A model generated the notes under the pieces. It was given only the letters and a program-made list of their open reading frames with translations. It had not been told where the DNA came from and ran no database searches. Position numbers and translations under genes: made by a program. From an uncultured Bacillota bacterium (GTDB taxonomy: Bacteria > Bacillota > Sulfobacillia > UBA995 > UBA9673), in assembly GCA_937863905.1 (NCBI GenBank), contig CALMHV010000082.1, positions 1-6,287 on the forward strand: DNA of 6,287 bases, given 5' to 3'. Below, in pieces: positions 5,496 through 6,287 of this stretch (position 1 is the stretch's first letter; every line of letters begins with the position of its first letter).

Positions 5496-6287
5496 GTGAA
5501 CGAAGGGGAACTTGAGGTGAAGGCGGCGGCAATCCGCCGCCACATTGTGCGCATGATTGCCGCGGCCGCCTCCGGCCACCCTGGGGGCTCGCTGTCCGCG
5601 GCCGACATCCTGACCGCCCTGTACTTTCGCGTCCTGAGAGTGGACCCCGAGAACCCGGACTGGCCCGGGCGCGACCGTTTCGTTCTCTCGAAGGGCCACG
5701 CCGCCCCGGCTCTCTACGCGGCTCTTGCCGAACGGGGGTTCTTCCCGGTCAACGAGCTGACGGGCCTACGGGGCATCGGCTCCCACCTCCAGGGACACCC
5801 CGACAGGAAGGGCACTCCGGGCGTGGACGCCTCGACCGGTTCGCTGGGCCAGGGCCTCTCCATCGCCGTGGGCCTGGCTCTGGCGGGGCGGCTCGACAAG
5901 GCTACCTGGCGCGTCTACGCGCTCTTGGGGGACGGGGAGATCCAGGAGGGGCAGATCTGGGAAGCGGCGATGGCCGCCGCTCACTACGGTCTGGACAACC
6001 TGACGGCCTTCCTGGACCACAACGGCCTGCAGATCGATGGTCCGGTCGAGAAGATCATGGCCATCGAGCCGGTGGTCGACAAATGGCGAGCCTTCGGCTG
6101 GCACGTCATCAGCATCGACGGACACGACATGGGGGCCATCCTGCGGGCGTGCGCCGAGGCCGAGGCGACCAGGGGACGGCCGAGCATCATCATCGCCGCT
6201 ACGGTCAAGGGTCGCGGCGTCAGCTTCATGGAGAACCGCCCCGAGTGGCACGGCAAGGCGCCAAGCGCCGAGCAGGCGGAGGCGGCC
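5496..6287 (+). CDS. Transketolase, N-terminal (thiamine diphosphate-binding) subunit, 3' end cut by the window
   Basis: First half of a split transketolase, which moves two-carbon units between sugar phosphates in the non-oxidative pentose phosphate pathway; the partner subunit should be the next gene. The frame is open to base 6287, giving 264 residues; split N-terminal subunits usually have 270-285, so only a few residues are missing. Seen: SGHPGGSLSAADILTALY at 26-43, SKGHAAPALYAAL at 65-77, GSHLQGHPD at 95-103, GVDASTGSLGQGLSIAVG at 109-126, the diphosphate and Mg-binding GDGEIQEGQIWEA at 145-157 running to LDHNGLQIDG at 173-182 (Asp146 and Asn176 are the metal ligands of the GDG...N motif), and VKGRGVSFMENRPEWHGKAP at 237-256. 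His28 and His68 are the conserved active-site histidines. The chosen GTG start leaves 5 bases after the TagA-type gene; GTG 5487 would give the same 4-base GTGA overlap as the other junctions and adds MTV, so it remains possible. Alternative family 1-deoxyxylulose-5-phosphate synthase is ruled out by these motifs and the split form. Confidence 0.93.
   Translation, partial: MNEGELEVKAAAIRRHIVRMIAAAASGHPGGSLSAADILTALYFRVLRVDPENPDWPGRDRFVLSKGHAAPALYAALAERGFFPVNELTGLRGIGSHLQGHPDRKGTPGVDASTGSLGQGLSIAVGLALAGRLDKATWRVYALLGDGEIQEGQIWEAAMAAAHYGLDNLTAFLDHNGLQIDGPVEKIMAIEPVVDKWRAFGWHVISIDGHDMGAILRACAEAEATRGRPSIIIAATVKGRGVSFMENRPEWHGKAPSAEQAEAA
5522..5541 (+). other. Perfect GC stem-loop just inside the transketolase gene
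   Basis: GGCGGCGG (5522-5529) pairs perfectly with CCGCCGCC (5534-5541) across the 4-base loop CAAT, giving eight G-C pairs. It starts 26 bases after the first base of GTG 5496 and 5 bases after the first base of GTG 5517. No T run follows, so it is not an intrinsic terminator. It could slow initiation or protect an RNA end between the wall genes and transketolase, or be chance in GC-rich codons for KAAAIRRH. Confidence 0.5.

Noticed and set aside
3850..5532. 560-codon open frame on the - strand opposite csaB and the TagA-type gene
   Set aside because: A shadow of GC-rich codon use; its translation is Pro/Arg/Ser-rich without recognisable motifs, and both + strand genes are firmly identified.
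5522..5541. Intrinsic terminator between the TagA-type gene and transketolase
   Set aside because: The hairpin is inside the transketolase coding region and is followed by CACATTGTGC, not a T run.
1..6287. Mobile element, CRISPR array, tRNA or defence system
   Set aside because: Nearly every base is covered by five coupled genes of recognised chromosomal families; no repeats of CRISPR type, transposase motifs or RNA gene signatures were seen.

Overview
The window is a dense, GC-rich (about 70% by eye), single-strand gene block that looks like the chromosome of a high-GC Firmicute (Bacillota, clostridial or Symbiobacterium-like grade). Reasons: DUF5693 membrane proteins next to a CsaB-type pyruvyltransferase and a TagA/WecG-type glycosyltransferase, a transketolase split into separate subunits, clear AGGAG-like ribosome sites, and GTG starts in four of the four genes or gene starts where the choice is not ATG (only tagA uses ATG). 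The exact taxon cannot be read from the sequence.

Layout, all on the + strand: (1) bases 1-1416, the C-terminal part of a DUF5693 polytopic membrane protein whose start lies before the window; (2) 1413-3578, a complete second DUF5693 protein of 721 residues; (3) 3575-4699, csaB, polysaccharide pyruvyltransferase; (4) 4696-5490, a WecB/TagA/CpsF glycosyltransferase; (5) 5496-6287, the N-terminal (thiamine diphosphate-binding) subunit of a split transketolase, running off the right edge a few residues before its expected end. Genes 1/2, 2/3 and 3/4 overlap by 4 bases (GTGA, GTGA, ATGA), and gene 5 starts 5 bases after gene 4, or overlaps it by 4 if the earliest GTG is used. There is no intergenic space over 5 bases, so no promoter or terminator is visible; the operon promoter should be upstream of the window.

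How the genes fit together: TagA-type enzymes add ManNAc to undecaprenyl-diphosphate-GlcNAc on the inner face of the membrane, and CsaB puts a 4,6-ketal pyruvate on ManNAc of secondary cell wall polymer. These are consecutive steps, known in Paenibacillus alvei, in making the pyruvylated polymer that SLH-domain S-layer proteins bind. The two DUF5693 proteins, each with an outside domain and a bundle of membrane helices, are the uncharacterised members and are likely membrane partners of this pathway (inference). Transketolase is central carbon metabolism and its link to the wall genes is unclear. The most interesting points are the tandem, diverged DUF5693 pair and its likely role in cell wall polymer assembly; a perfect GC hairpin just inside the transketolase start is a smaller curiosity. 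I see no mobile element, CRISPR array, tRNA or rRNA.
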